Positions 56,501 to 64,000 of a stretch of DNA of 64,000 nucleotides are shown here, piece after piece. Position numbers and translations under genes: made by a program. The first letter of the stretch is position 1. Each line of letters opens with the position of its first letter. Below the pieces are notes generated by a model that ran no database searches, was not told where the DNA came from, and was given only the letters and a program-made list of their open reading frames with translations. The DNA is from Saccharospirillum salsuginis (GTDB lineage Bacteria; Pseudomonadota; Gammaproteobacteria; Pseudomonadales; Natronospirillaceae): contig NZ_BMXR01000001.1 in the NCBI RefSeq assembly GCF_014651855.1, positions 124,001 through 188,000 on the forward strand, given 5' to 3'.

Positions 56501-58205
56501 AGACCCACTGGCCGGTCGTCGTCAGCGTGCCCTGGAACGCCTGGATGCGATTCAGGATGGCCGGCAGGATCCGGTCGCGCAGGCTGGCCTGGTTCTCGGC
56601 CACATCGCCCCCCTCGCCCTGGTCCATGGCTTGCGCCGTCGACGCCACTTCCTGCAGCCAACCGTTGACGGTTTCCCGGAAATTAGTGATGGCCTCCAGC
56701 GGCAGGACTTCCTTGACCTTGTCGACGACGTCCTGAATGGGCCGGATCACCGGTTGCAGTTCGGTCTTGATGGCGCTCCAGGCCGATGCGGCCTTGTCCT
56801 TCACCCAGTCGATCAGGCCGCCTTCGCTGTTGCCGCTGCCGCCCATACCCAGTTTGTCCTTGATCCAGTCCCAGGCGTCGCCGACCATCGAACGGATGGC
56901 GTCCACTACCGGCCGCGTCCAATCCCAGATTTGCTGGCCGAGGCTTTTGATGTAGTCCCAGGTATCGGAGGCGACCTCCTTCAGCCAGTCCAATACCGGC
57001 GCGCCGAACCGGACCCAGACATCGGCAAAGAAATCGCCGATGGGCTTGAAGAAATCCGTGATGCCGTCCCAGGCGTCCCGGGCCAGACTGGCGACCATGT
57101 CCTTCAATTGACGCAAGGCGGCAAACAAGGGTTCGCAGTTGCCCTGTGCCAGACCCTGGGTGATCTCGACCATGGTGGTGGCGAAGCCGGCGAATCGGGT
57201 CACCATGGAGGACAGAATCGGACTCTTGTCGCCGAGACCCTCCAGAATCGAGCCGGTGACATCGGCGATCTTGTCTTTCAGGTAACCGAAAAAACCTTTC
57301 TCGCGGATCTCATCCACCAGATCCATAAACGCATCCGGCGCCACCCTCCGCACCACGGCCCAGATCGCATCCGCCCCGGCCTCGATGACGTCGTTGGCCC
57401 GGTCGCCGACATAATTCACCGCGTCGCCACCAGCGTCCAGGACAGCGTTACCGGCGTTGCTCAGGGCATCGCCGACACCCAGGTCCCAGTCTCCCTGGAG
57501 CTGGGGACGGGCCGGTTGGACGGAGACGGTTGCCTCCGATGAAGGCGATGGGACTGCTCCGCCCTGCTGTGCGACATGTGTCAGTTCATGCGCCAGCCGA
57601 TGGCGCCCGGGCGCTGTATCCGGTTGATAGGCCCGCTCGTTGAACAGGATGTGATTGCGGTAGGTGATGGCCTGGGCACCGAGGCTCCGGGTCAGTTGGA
57701 CGGCCCCCGGACCCGTGTGGATACGTGTGCCACGAAAGTCGTAACCGAGTGCTTGTTGGTAACGCTCCGCGGTTTGCTCGGGGAGTGGTCTGCCGCCGGT
57801 AAACAGGCTTTTGACTTTTTGCCAGAGCCCACCGGCCAACAGCGATTCCCGTGTTTCTGTGGCGTTCTCCTCGCTGTCGGACTCGCCGGAGCCCGATTCG
57901 CGGTCTGGGTGATCCGTCGCATCGTTGGCCGCTGGTGCGGGTCCGTGCACCGTTGCGGTTTCCGGCGTCGGCATCGCGGGCTCTACCCGACGGGCCAACC
58001 GTTCCGCCTCCTGTTCATGCCGGCTGTTCGCCGCACCGACCTCGGGCGTGGCGACGGACGTCATCACCGGGCGCGTCCCTTCGGACAACGGACCGTTCAG
58101 GATCCGGCGAACCGTTCGATCCTGGGATCGGTGATGACTCGGACGCCGACGCCGGGCGGCCGGCGCCGTCCGATTCACAACCTGCTGATGCGTCTTCTCC
58201 GGCAT
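53511..58205 (-). CDS. Giant eCIS-associated DUF4157 protein with C-terminal nuclease-like domain
   Basis: 1,564 residues. The N-terminus is a basic, disordered tail; residues 60-225 form the DUF4157 domain, with YDFRGTRIHTG and the zincin-like HELTH motif (206-210). A long middle section of Trp-rich helical repeats follows (DWIKDKLGM, KDKAASAWSAIKTEL, WNRLAEHVGRP) with amphipathic stretches, perhaps pore-forming or spooled. Near residues 1270-1420 comes a domain with KGHLLNDNIGGPGSSENLYP and an ITAEANRSH region, similar to DNA/RNA non-specific endonuclease toxins. DUF4157 marks eCIS-associated proteins. There is no immunity gene next to it. Presumably loaded into the particle and released in target cells. 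Confidence 0.82.
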   Translation of the reverse strand: MPEKTHQQVVNRTAPAARRRRPSHHRSQDRTVRRILNGPLSEGTRPVMTSVATPEVGAANSRHEQEAERLARRVEPAMPTPETATVHGPAPAANDATDHPDRESGSGESDSEENATETRESLLAGGLWQKVKSLFTGGRPLPEQTAERYQQALGYDFRGTRIHTGPGAVQLTRSLGAQAITYRNHILFNERAYQPDTAPGRHRLAHELTHVAQQGGAVPSPSSEATVSVQPARPQLQGDWDLGVGDALSNAGNAVLDAGGDAVNYVGDRANDVIEAGADAIWAVVRRVAPDAFMDLVDEIREKGFFGYLKDKIADVTGSILEGLGDKSPILSSMVTRFAGFATTMVEITQGLAQGNCEPLFAALRQLKDMVASLARDAWDGITDFFKPIGDFFADVWVRFGAPVLDWLKEVASDTWDYIKSLGQQIWDWTRPVVDAIRSMVGDAWDWIKDKLGMGGSGNSEGGLIDWVKDKAASAWSAIKTELQPVIRPIQDVVDKVKEVLPLEAITNFRETVNGWLQEVASTAQAMDQGEGGDVAENQASLRDRILPAILNRIQAFQGTLTTTGQWVSVKIGGIVDTGQTFLTKLSTAPIISGMRSAFDWLSTALGSVKTWAQDTVQSLFTAIGNGLVKLSRFIEPVLNALKKIVGVLGNLLKRLPDFLLGPIWWVLPDCIKNPIKNFFIEQILSRIPLFQQLTAVGDIWARIQAMALRVLEQIFVDGNLMGALWTFFRRMLNLIGIPAQLVVRIVANAAQAFSDILMDPIGFLGNMLRAMKEGASQFFGNIFTHLFNGISGWLFGQIEEAGLTPPDITSFRSILSFVFDLLGLTMENIWNRLAEHVGRPVVERIRGAIDMMQGAWEWIKVAVTEGLTGLWDMIRERISDLWNTVLDAVVSWVNTAIISTASRWLLSLLDVSGITPIINALIAIYRAIESFAQYMAEMLEIIASVTRGIADLAKGKLAAAVDFLVGALSNSIPIVVGFLANQFGLGRLGERISELVEGIRGRINSALDWIIETALRVGSGFIDMLRSGAELVRNWWEQRKSFQDEAGEEHELYFEGERGDLIIASTPQPIGAFLNQLQIPEDDPQHAQKEGHKTDAERIYRDITQLRQTMRTRERAGEDISDERQQLNTLFDQLAVHLTPLMVGTEETAGGRVPTPLTLQALDGDPVPMPRTSDEEQVDLDAGRQLVMLVQEHVDDSDAMADYFDRIKRRLALDEVGFVEQNDRFEVRLRAGNELRVSVSENLKGDTPGLNLTNEISYRTGSAAGDTVGVDMEADNLGPSHGEGSGPGNSALSGVMDHLVTDPGNRNPSKYIKGHLLNDNIGGPGSSENLYPITAEANRSHETNVESIVKRWVNNEHYWVYYRVQVRNVSEHIEHPGRKDPDNWINAQFHCQAYIKKTDGGQANAFTETIVSRYEQDPAEDHRNPNALSPEEREARANTEGLNDEDVVGGGQYEGDVLESSRNSDRTYQLDSRLKQALDGVASENRTEADIQEAVDAYNDSGTQSLALGPARISTLLTAYQRYNEGNLTGLSQAEKASLTYMNERAGQVRAVLTNADESVPAA

Positions 58206-58213
58206 GAGTCGGC

Positions 58214-58891
58214 CTAGTTATCCGAATCGTCCAACGTTTTCAGTCGTTGCCCCGTATCCTGCTGCAGCGTATGCGTCAGTTCATGCGCCAGCAGCCACTG
58301 CCCCTGGCGGGTGCCCGGCTGATAGTACCCTTGACGAAAATAGATGTCCTGGCCATAGGTGAAGGCTTTGGCGTTCAGGTTCCGGGCCTGTTGATCCGCC
58401 TGGGCATGGGTATGCACCCGGACCGGACTCAGATCCCGCCCGAAGCCGGAGGAGAATCGGTGCTGCAACGGCCCGGGCATGGGGTGGCCTCCCTGGGGCG
58501 AAGGTACGCCGGCCGAGTGTGACGGCGCGCCGGCACCCGATTCGGCTTTCGCTTGCACACCGGCCTCCTCCTCTTCTTCCTCGCACTCTTCGCACATCCG
58601 CTGTGCCGCATCGGTGTTGATCAGGTGAACACCGCGGTCGGCTCCCTCCCCGTCCATCACCCGGTCGGCCATCCAGTCCGCTTCCCGCTCGTACCGGTCA
58701 TCCGGCGCGCCGACCGTCAACTTAGCCTGTACGACCGGGCCGGTGGACGATTGCGTTCGCGCTTCGGTGGTTTCGCCATAGAGCACCTGACCGACCTGCT
58801 CGGACTGGTGATGCACGCCCTGGGCGAAGGTCGGTCTTCCCGGCCCCCGCTTTCCGGTTCTGTGACCCTGTCGGGTTTGCCACAGTTTCAT
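58214..58891 (-). CDS. Small eCIS-associated DUF4157 protein
   Basis: 225 residues. Begins with a disordered, basic region, contains a CEECEEEEEE acidic patch (Cys100 to about 109), and ends with DUF4157: RVHTHAQADQQARNL, YGQDIYFRQGYYQPGT and the HELTH motif (203-207). It is only a DUF4157 carrier, without an effector domain. It sits 8 bp before the giant DUF4157 gene, so the pair is co-transcribed. Role unknown; possibly a loading helper, a protease, or a shortened effector. Confidence 0.83.
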   Translation of the reverse strand: MKLWQTRQGHRTGKRGPGRPTFAQGVHHQSEQVGQVLYGETTEARTQSSTGPVVQAKLTVGAPDDRYEREADWMADRVMDGEGADRGVHLINTDAAQRMCEECEEEEEEAGVQAKAESGAGAPSHSAGVPSPQGGHPMPGPLQHRFSSGFGRDLSPVRVHTHAQADQQARNLNAKAFTYGQDIYFRQGYYQPGTRQGQWLLAHELTHTLQQDTGQRLKTLDDSDN

Positions 58892-58915
58892 GACACACCT
58901 CCTCGTTGACAGAGG

Positions 58916-61900
58916 TTATTCGGGTTGGATTTTCACCATCTTCTTGGCCGAGGTGATGATCCGTTCCGCCTTGGTTTTTTCGATACCGGTCTTTTCACTG
59001 AGCTGATTGACATCGGAGAGGGCCAGTTCGCCCAGGTTTCGAATGCCGGAATCCTTCAGCCTGGTCTCGTCGTCGGTCGATACATCGGCGATGTCTTTCA
59101 CCGGCCGGGCCTTGGCCATATCGACCTTGAGTGCTTTCACTTCCTGCTCCAGCGATTGAACACCGGTGCGCATGGTCTGCATATCGGCCATAACCTGGCT
59201 GCGCTGCTGTTCGAGACTGTGGAACTGGTCCTTCAGCGACTGCACGGCCGCTTCGCTCTGGGTCCGCTCGGTCTTGAGCGCATGTAATTCCGACTCGGCC
59301 CGCCGGATTTCCGTGACCAGTTTGTCTTTCTCGACCCGAAGCTGGGTCATCTCTTCCTCGGCCAGGCCCGTGTTGAACCCGGGTGCATCGGGTTGTTTCA
59401 GGGCATAGAAAGCGGCCTTTCCGTTTTCTTCGTAAACTACGACTTCGCTGCCCTTTTCGATGCGATCCGGCGTCAGGGCGTGACGACGCAGGGCGTTGGG
59501 GGCGTCTTTGGAGTCGTACTTGACCACGCTGTTGACTTTAATGTCATTCTTCTCGAGTTCCTTGACCGCTTCGCGGGTGTTGAGATTGCGGTAGGCCTGT
59601 TTGCTGACCGTCGCACGCTGAACTTTAGCGTCCTTGTACAGGGCCGCATCCCCCATCAAACGCGCGTTGACCTTCAGATCTTGTTTCGATTCGTGCCAAC
59701 GACGTCTCGGGTTGGCGGTTTTGGTCCGGGATACGCCTCGCTTGTAACTGCGGCCTTTCACCGCAAACCCACTGGGTTCGTTGGGTTTATAGTTCTCCAT
59801 CAGGTTGCCGAAGAGATTGGGCATGACCATGCAACAGAATTCGCCTATGGCCTTTTTGAACATGGGCAGAACGGGAACCAGAGACAGCCAGTATTCGAAC
59901 TTGGGAAAGGTCCAGACATTCTTGCGCTTGCCGAAATTGCAGACCTTGTAGACCTTGTTGTTGCGAATATCGATGCGCGCCAAATAGACCTTGTCATCCT
60001 CGTCGCACTGGGGACACTGGATCAGCAGGTGATGGCAGAAGCAGTCTTTCAGGTACTGCAAGATGTTGCCGATCAGGGAAATGAAGGCGAGCAGTATCTG
60101 CAGGCGATAATTCGCCAGTTCCTCACGCCTTTTCTCACTGGTCGCTTCGATTTCGTCGACGGGATAGAGTGTCAGCGTATTGCTCATGTAGTTGAGTACA
60201 ACCAGTCGGTTTGTGTTGGGCTCCACGGCCATTGCCGTCGGCATCAGTTGAACCGGTACCCATTGTTTTTGAACCTCCCCCCGGTCAGCGGTAATAACCC
60301 GGAATTCGTCCTGAATCGAGATCATCACCTGATCCATTTTCGGGTGATACAGCAAGTTGATCTCGGTATCTTCTTCCAGCCCGTCGATGCTGTGCGCGGG
60401 CTGGCCTGTGTTTCCTTCCGGCAGTGCCAGTCGGTAACTGAATACCGACTTGGTGCTATTTTTTTGCTGAACCACCACATGCAGCAAATCGGGTTGATTG
60501 GCCTTGCCCGGCTGAACTTCCAGAGTATCGGTGCCGAAGATCAAATCCCCTTGAGGGTCGAGTATTCGCTTCAAAGGGTAGGGTTCATCTCCATCAGGGG
60601 TTTTCTCCAGATGGATATCGGCCACGCCGTCAAATTCCAGATCCGGTACACCAGAATCTCCTGAACGTCCAGCCGCGAATGCGCGGGCATTGTCCGGGTG
60701 GTAGGTTATGGGCCCAAATGCGTCGAACTTCCATTGCGGTTCTGGTACGAACTTCTCTTCGCCAAACAATTCAACCAGGTGCAGGCGATACAACCCCTTG
60801 CCACGCCCCAGCATAAACAGCCGCTGGTTATCGCCCGAGGGGATATGCAAATCCGTCGCCTCAACACCGCAAAGCACGACACTGCGGTCCCAATCGATTT
60901 CTCCGCCATTGAAGAAGCCCTCGTTGAGCAGAGAGTCTTCGGCATTGATCGCCGTGGCCGCATAGACCCGATCGCTGTCGGGATCGAACGCCATGGCGGT
61001 GATGACAGCCCCTTCGCCCGCTTTGATGGTGCTGACATGGACAACCTTGTCCTGACTGTTGTCATAGACATTGACGGTGGTATCAGTGCCACCGTAGGTC
61101 AGCGTATGCGTGCCTTTCGGGTGAACCAGAACCTGTTCATGATGGTTCTTGCCGAAGGCGGTCTTGATGGTCGTGTCCGGGAACGGGTAAGGCGGAAACG
61201 GCTGGCCGGCGCTCATGCCACAGAAAGTTTTGCTGTGCACCAGCTCCCGCATGCGAACATAAAAGGTTTGCAACAAATCATGCTCATCCCTGGATAAAAA
61301 GACCCACTGCCCTTCCGGCCGGTAAATCAGCTGAGAAAACAGATTCAGCAGTGCAGTGGCTTCACGACGAGAAGCCGGGACCAAATCCTTGTTCTCGCCG
61401 TCAGACTCGTCCTCGCCAAGCTCCTTCATCACGGCCTTGAATTCTTCGACCAGATCCTTGATGCAATGCTGGTAAAAGTCCATCCAGATGGTGCCGTCCA
61501 GCCAAGCGTTTTTGCCCTGGTTCTCGTAGGGTTCCAACCGAATGGCAGGCTTTCCCCCTTCCCCGATCTCGATCCAGATGCAGACTGTTCCCTGGCCGTC
61601 GTCCAACAGATCCGGGTTCTCTTCCAGCAATGGCTCCAGCTCGGCCATGACATCGACATGTTCGGCCTGCTCCAACTCGATGATGTTGCCTTCACAATCG
61701 AGCGCCGATCCCCGTGTGACGGTCACCGTTCGTCTCGGTGCTTCGCCCGTATTCGGGTCCGGTATCGTATCCGGCCCGCACTCGGCGATCAGCCCGCAGA
61801 CCACACCCATGCCGTGCAAATGCTTGTGATGCCAGCGCAGATCGCGCGCCTTGCACAGGTAGTCGATGGCATCCTGAACCGTGCGCACCTGTGGCATATC

Positions 61901-63265
61901 GCACTGGTCATTGTCGTAGCAGACATCGCGGGCTTTCAGATCGGTCAGGGCCGGAAAACCAAACGGCTTGCAGCTTTGCTCATCATAGGGTGTAAACGAA
62001 TCGATCTGACCGCCCGGCCCAACCTCCACCGTGCCGAGCACGAGATAATGATGAACGATGCCTTCCGGCAACGCCTCATCCAGCAACAGATTTCCCGCCT
62101 GATGCTCGGCCTGGCGCACCGGCGCCAGCCAATGATCGCCGGGAACCGCGATCTCGTCATCCAAATCGACATCGAGCGAGACCGCATCCAGATTCAGGTG
62201 CACCGGCCCGCCGAGATCCACAAAACCATGGGCGTTGCTGCCATAGCCCGTCGATAATTCACGGCCGCGATCCCAACCTTCTTCCAGAGTCCAGGCACCG
62301 CCATCCTTCACCAGCCGAACGTAGCCGTCCCAACGGCGAATCAAACCCAGTCCAGCCGGTTCATCGGTGTGGTCCGTCTTCAACACCCCGCGCTGCGGCG
62401 TAAAATCATCCTGAAAATGATGGCCGACGTGTTTCTCGGTCGTCATATTCTGATCGGGCGCACTGAAAAACTCATACACCCATCCCCCGGCCGTAAACCC
62501 GGGCGGCGTGACTCCGACTTCGTATTGTTCCGCCCCGTTCTCACTCGACCACTTCAGCCACAGTTCCGTCAGCTCCGGCTCGCTGCCGGTGCGATCCCAG
62601 ATCGCCTCGTGCACTTCCACCCGGAACAGGTAGTTACCGACGTCATCGTGCAGCGCCAATTCATCGGCGCAGGGGTCGCACGGATCCGGCAGCGTCTCAC
62701 CGGCATTGAGTTCAACGCTCAGCTTCAGACGACCGTGCCTCGGATTCACCGGCCCGTCCGCCATCAACGTCTCGGCGTCAATGTCCGTCGAACACGCCTT
62801 CACCTGCGCCATGCGCTGCGTCCGCGTACAGGTATCGGCCCCCTTCAACGCGGTATCGAGCAGGTCGCGATCCTCCAGGTGCGTAACGGTTCGCTCCCAC
62901 AAATCGACATACAACCGATACTCGCCGGCGTCGAGATCCCGTACCTCGGGAAAATCGGCTTGCTGGGTAAACACAAAATGCGCCGGCGCGCTGGCTTCAC
63001 TGGGCACCACCTTGCCGCGCAGACCGTCCACATAGACATACCCCCACTGCAACGAGTAAGCCCCGGACGGCCCTTCCTGAACCAACCCTCGCCTGGCGGG
63101 CGCCCCACTGCCAATCACATCCTCCATGGCGTCGGACACTTCGAACTGAAGCAGCTCGGTCAGCTCATTCCAGTCCGCGTCGGTAATCATGCGGCCCATT
63201 TGCTGATAGACGCCGCTGTAACGTTTTTGCTCGGTAAAGCTCTGACGGGATATCTGAGTTTTCAT
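58916..63265 (-). CDS. DUF6519-like eCIS/phage-tail-associated protein, 1,449 residues
   Basis: The N-terminus (FTEQKRYSGVYQQMGRMITD then ADWNELTELLQ) matches the DUF6519 start found in proteins of contractile-injection loci. A strand-rich segment with DCEGNIIELEQAEHVDV follows (tail-fibre-like), then a seven-bladed-propeller-like middle (HTLTYGGTDTTVNVYDNS, VYAATAINAED, TNRLVVLNYMSNTLTLYPVD). A Cys-containing region (CHHLLIQCPQCDEDD) comes next, then a long coiled coil near residues 1330-1395. The last 55 residues (DVSTDDETRLKDSGIRNLGE) resemble a helix-hairpin-helix/DUF4332 domain. Probably structural or target-binding. First gene of this transcript within the window; the DUF4157 pair follows. 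Confidence 0.75.
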   Translation of the reverse strand: MKTQISRQSFTEQKRYSGVYQQMGRMITDADWNELTELLQFEVSDAMEDVIGSGAPARRGLVQEGPSGAYSLQWGYVYVDGLRGKVVPSEASAPAHFVFTQQADFPEVRDLDAGEYRLYVDLWERTVTHLEDRDLLDTALKGADTCTRTQRMAQVKACSTDIDAETLMADGPVNPRHGRLKLSVELNAGETLPDPCDPCADELALHDDVGNYLFRVEVHEAIWDRTGSEPELTELWLKWSSENGAEQYEVGVTPPGFTAGGWVYEFFSAPDQNMTTEKHVGHHFQDDFTPQRGVLKTDHTDEPAGLGLIRRWDGYVRLVKDGGAWTLEEGWDRGRELSTGYGSNAHGFVDLGGPVHLNLDAVSLDVDLDDEIAVPGDHWLAPVRQAEHQAGNLLLDEALPEGIVHHYLVLGTVEVGPGGQIDSFTPYDEQSCKPFGFPALTDLKARDVCYDNDQCDMPQVRTVQDAIDYLCKARDLRWHHKHLHGMGVVCGLIAECGPDTIPDPNTGEAPRRTVTVTRGSALDCEGNIIELEQAEHVDVMAELEPLLEENPDLLDDGQGTVCIWIEIGEGGKPAIRLEPYENQGKNAWLDGTIWMDFYQHCIKDLVEEFKAVMKELGEDESDGENKDLVPASRREATALLNLFSQLIYRPEGQWVFLSRDEHDLLQTFYVRMRELVHSKTFCGMSAGQPFPPYPFPDTTIKTAFGKNHHEQVLVHPKGTHTLTYGGTDTTVNVYDNSQDKVVHVSTIKAGEGAVITAMAFDPDSDRVYAATAINAEDSLLNEGFFNGGEIDWDRSVVLCGVEATDLHIPSGDNQRLFMLGRGKGLYRLHLVELFGEEKFVPEPQWKFDAFGPITYHPDNARAFAAGRSGDSGVPDLEFDGVADIHLEKTPDGDEPYPLKRILDPQGDLIFGTDTLEVQPGKANQPDLLHVVVQQKNSTKSVFSYRLALPEGNTGQPAHSIDGLEEDTEINLLYHPKMDQVMISIQDEFRVITADRGEVQKQWVPVQLMPTAMAVEPNTNRLVVLNYMSNTLTLYPVDEIEATSEKRREELANYRLQILLAFISLIGNILQYLKDCFCHHLLIQCPQCDEDDKVYLARIDIRNNKVYKVCNFGKRKNVWTFPKFEYWLSLVPVLPMFKKAIGEFCCMVMPNLFGNLMENYKPNEPSGFAVKGRSYKRGVSRTKTANPRRRWHESKQDLKVNARLMGDAALYKDAKVQRATVSKQAYRNLNTREAVKELEKNDIKVNSVVKYDSKDAPNALRRHALTPDRIEKGSEVVVYEENGKAAFYALKQPDAPGFNTGLAEEEMTQLRVEKDKLVTEIRRAESELHALKTERTQSEAAVQSLKDQFHSLEQQRSQVMADMQTMRTGVQSLEQEVKALKVDMAKARPVKDIADVSTDDETRLKDSGIRNLGELALSDVNQLSEKTGIEKTKAERIITSAKKMVKIQPE

Positions 63266-63372
63266 GTCCTTGGCTCTTTATCGTTGGTCTGTTTTTGTGC
63301 CATTCGTTTTCGTTGGTACTGTGCCAGTCGTTTGGATGGGTACTGTGGCTGGGTCCGCCCCCGATACGGCGC

Positions 63373-63454
63373 AGCCCTCATGCGGACCGCCGCAAGTACG
63401 TCCATGTAGGCTCGGCGGCCCCCATCCCTGGGGGCCGACGCCCGCCTGAGGGCT
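63373..63454. repeat. Palindromic intergenic element with internal hairpin
   Basis: Outer arms AGCCCTCA (63373-63380) and TGAGGGCT (63447-63454) enclose GGCCCCCA-TCCC-TGGGGGCC (63417-63436). A structured, GC-rich element of the kind often repeated in intergenic regions. There is no coding frame I can support through it. Confidence 0.6.
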
Positions 63455-63597
63455 ACCCCGCACCGGTGGCTCACAATCGTGCCAATCTCAAGGTTATTCA
63501 CTGCTAGTCCCGACTGATTTTTGAAATAGATCAGTCGTTTGATTTTATTTTGGTTTTTCAGTGCTGATGTTTGACCTCGGTCGACTAGCGGCGGATG

Positions 63598-63690
63598 CCC
63601 GGGTTGCTTATCCAGGGATGTCCGCAGCATGGATGCTGCGGTCAAGCCCCCATGGATGGGTCCACGGCGACCCTGGATAAGCAACCCGGG
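63598..63690. repeat. Three-way-junction palindromic element
   Basis: Perfect 20-bp outer arms CCCGGGTTGCTTATCCAGGG (63598-63617) and its inverse (63671-63690) enclose two internal hairpins: CCGCAGCAT-GG-ATGCTGCGG (63622-63641) and CCCAT-GG-ATGGG (63649-63660). As DNA or RNA it would fold into a Y. Likely a member of a genome-wide intergenic repeat; copy number cannot be seen here. Confidence 0.75.
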
Positions 63691-63751
63691 TAGCCGCTGC
63701 GGGTTCCCGCCACAAAACCAAACGCGGCCACGACTAATGAAGGCTACCAAC

Positions 63752-64000
63752 TTAACCATGAGGCACCTCCGGAATCCCAGCCGGGGCTAAATAGGCGTCG
63801 GGGATCATGACGGCCTCATACCCCACCGGTAGATAGTCTTTAAGTTTCTCCCGTACGGCCTCGAACCGCTGACACAGGTGCAGGAAATGGAACGCCCCCA
63901 TTTCGGTCCCGTCTTCGGCACCAAACCAGACCGTTTTGGCCGTCGCCGGATGCAACACCCCCGCCCCCGGGTCACCGAATGAGGCACCAAAAAACGACAC
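63752..64000 (-). CDS. C-terminal end of an unidentified protein (cut by window edge)
   Basis: At least 82 residues, open to the right edge and ending at a TAA that closes EVPHG. The GTG at 63998-64000 could be the start, but the frame is more likely cut. Reading: SFFGASFGDPGAG, VWFGAEDGTEM, FLHLCQRFEAVREKL, AVMIPDAYLAP. No family recognised. The position upstream of the DUF6519-like gene suggests it belongs to the same eCIS-type locus. Confidence 0.5.
   Translation of the reverse strand: MSFFGASFGDPGAGVLHPATAKTVWFGAEDGTEMGAFHFLHLCQRFEAVREKLKDYLPVGYEAVMIPDAYLAPAGIPEVPHG

Larger units (their letters stand above)
63266..63751. other. 486-bp intergenic region carrying the two palindromic elements
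   Basis: Between the DUF6519-like gene and the gene at the right edge. A - strand frame (63262-63759) is open across it but simply reads through the palindromes and has no family features, so I do not call it. No promoter was identified. Confidence 0.55.

Noticed and set aside
59393..60664. 423-residue + strand frame opposite the DUF6519-like gene
   Set aside because: Antisense open frame without domain or start signal.
63262..63759. 165-residue - strand frame across the palindromic elements
   Set aside because: It simply translates the hairpin repeats; such frames arise in structured GC-rich elements and are commonly miscalled as proteins.
1..64000. CRISPR arrays, tRNA or rRNA genes, insertion sequences
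   Set aside because: No regularly spaced repeats, no tRNA-like cloverleaf with the conserved arms, no rRNA stretches and no transposase or integrase frames were recognised.

Overview
The window looks like a chromosomal segment of a free-living, probably marine or salt-tolerant gammaproteobacterium. The case rests on the napEFDABC order, dbpA, a DUF2956 protein, a DUF1127/LysR pair, and a CsrB-type RNA with a GacA box. Most of it has fairly high GC and tightly packed operons. Two AT-richer islands (about 1-4,600 and 21,600-23,300) carry large secreted or surface proteins and look acquired. No rRNA, tRNA, CRISPR array, transposase or integrase was recognised.

Layout. 1-4.6 kb: the end of an unknown protein, an ankyrin/DUF1566 membrane protein and a GLUG-repeat lipoprotein. 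4.6-11 kb: TetR, YciI, two GNATs, a HAD phosphatase, DUF1127/LysR, a small lipoprotein, an MbcA/ParS-like protein and a GAF-GGDEF protein. 11.3-16 kb: the complete periplasmic nitrate reductase operon napEFDABC, including a 57-codon napE. 16-21.5 kb: small proteins, a lactate permease and a three-gene ABC importer of the putative selenate/PhnD-like type. 21.7-28.5 kb: an RCC1-like lipoprotein, a WrbA-like flavoprotein, DbpA, DUF2956, and an ATP-grasp ligase divergent from a solitary ectoine synthase.

29.0-34.4 kb holds a LodA/LodB-type operon. It has a beta-barrel-like protein, a VioB-like ferritin-fold protein, a cysteine tryptophylquinone (CTQ) amine/amino-acid oxidase and its flavoprotein maturase. 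A broken short-chain dehydrogenase follows and stops at the terminator of a CsrB-like regulatory RNA on the opposite strand. That RNA carries 12 GGA motifs, several of them in hairpin loops, and has a GacA upstream activating sequence about 170 bp from its inferred start.

34.9-53.5 kb is ordinary metabolic, transport and signalling content: an AEC transporter, a methyltransferase, a threonine-aldolase-like enzyme, PAS-GGDEF, DkgB, two solute-binding proteins without their transporters, IclR, a membrane-fused hydrolase, a ClC protein lacking the gating glutamate, and a kinase/receiver pair. It also holds an HxlR repressor with a perfect palindromic operator facing a frameshifted FAD oxidase, and a histone-deacetylase-like amidohydrolase.

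53.5-64 kb, all on the minus strand, holds proteins of the kind that accompany extracellular contractile injection systems (eCIS). They are a 1,564-residue DUF4157 protein ending in a likely nuclease, a small DUF4157 protein, and a 1,449-residue DUF6519-like protein. They are followed by two intergenic palindromic elements and the end of a further gene. The structural genes of the particle, if present, would lie beyond the right edge.
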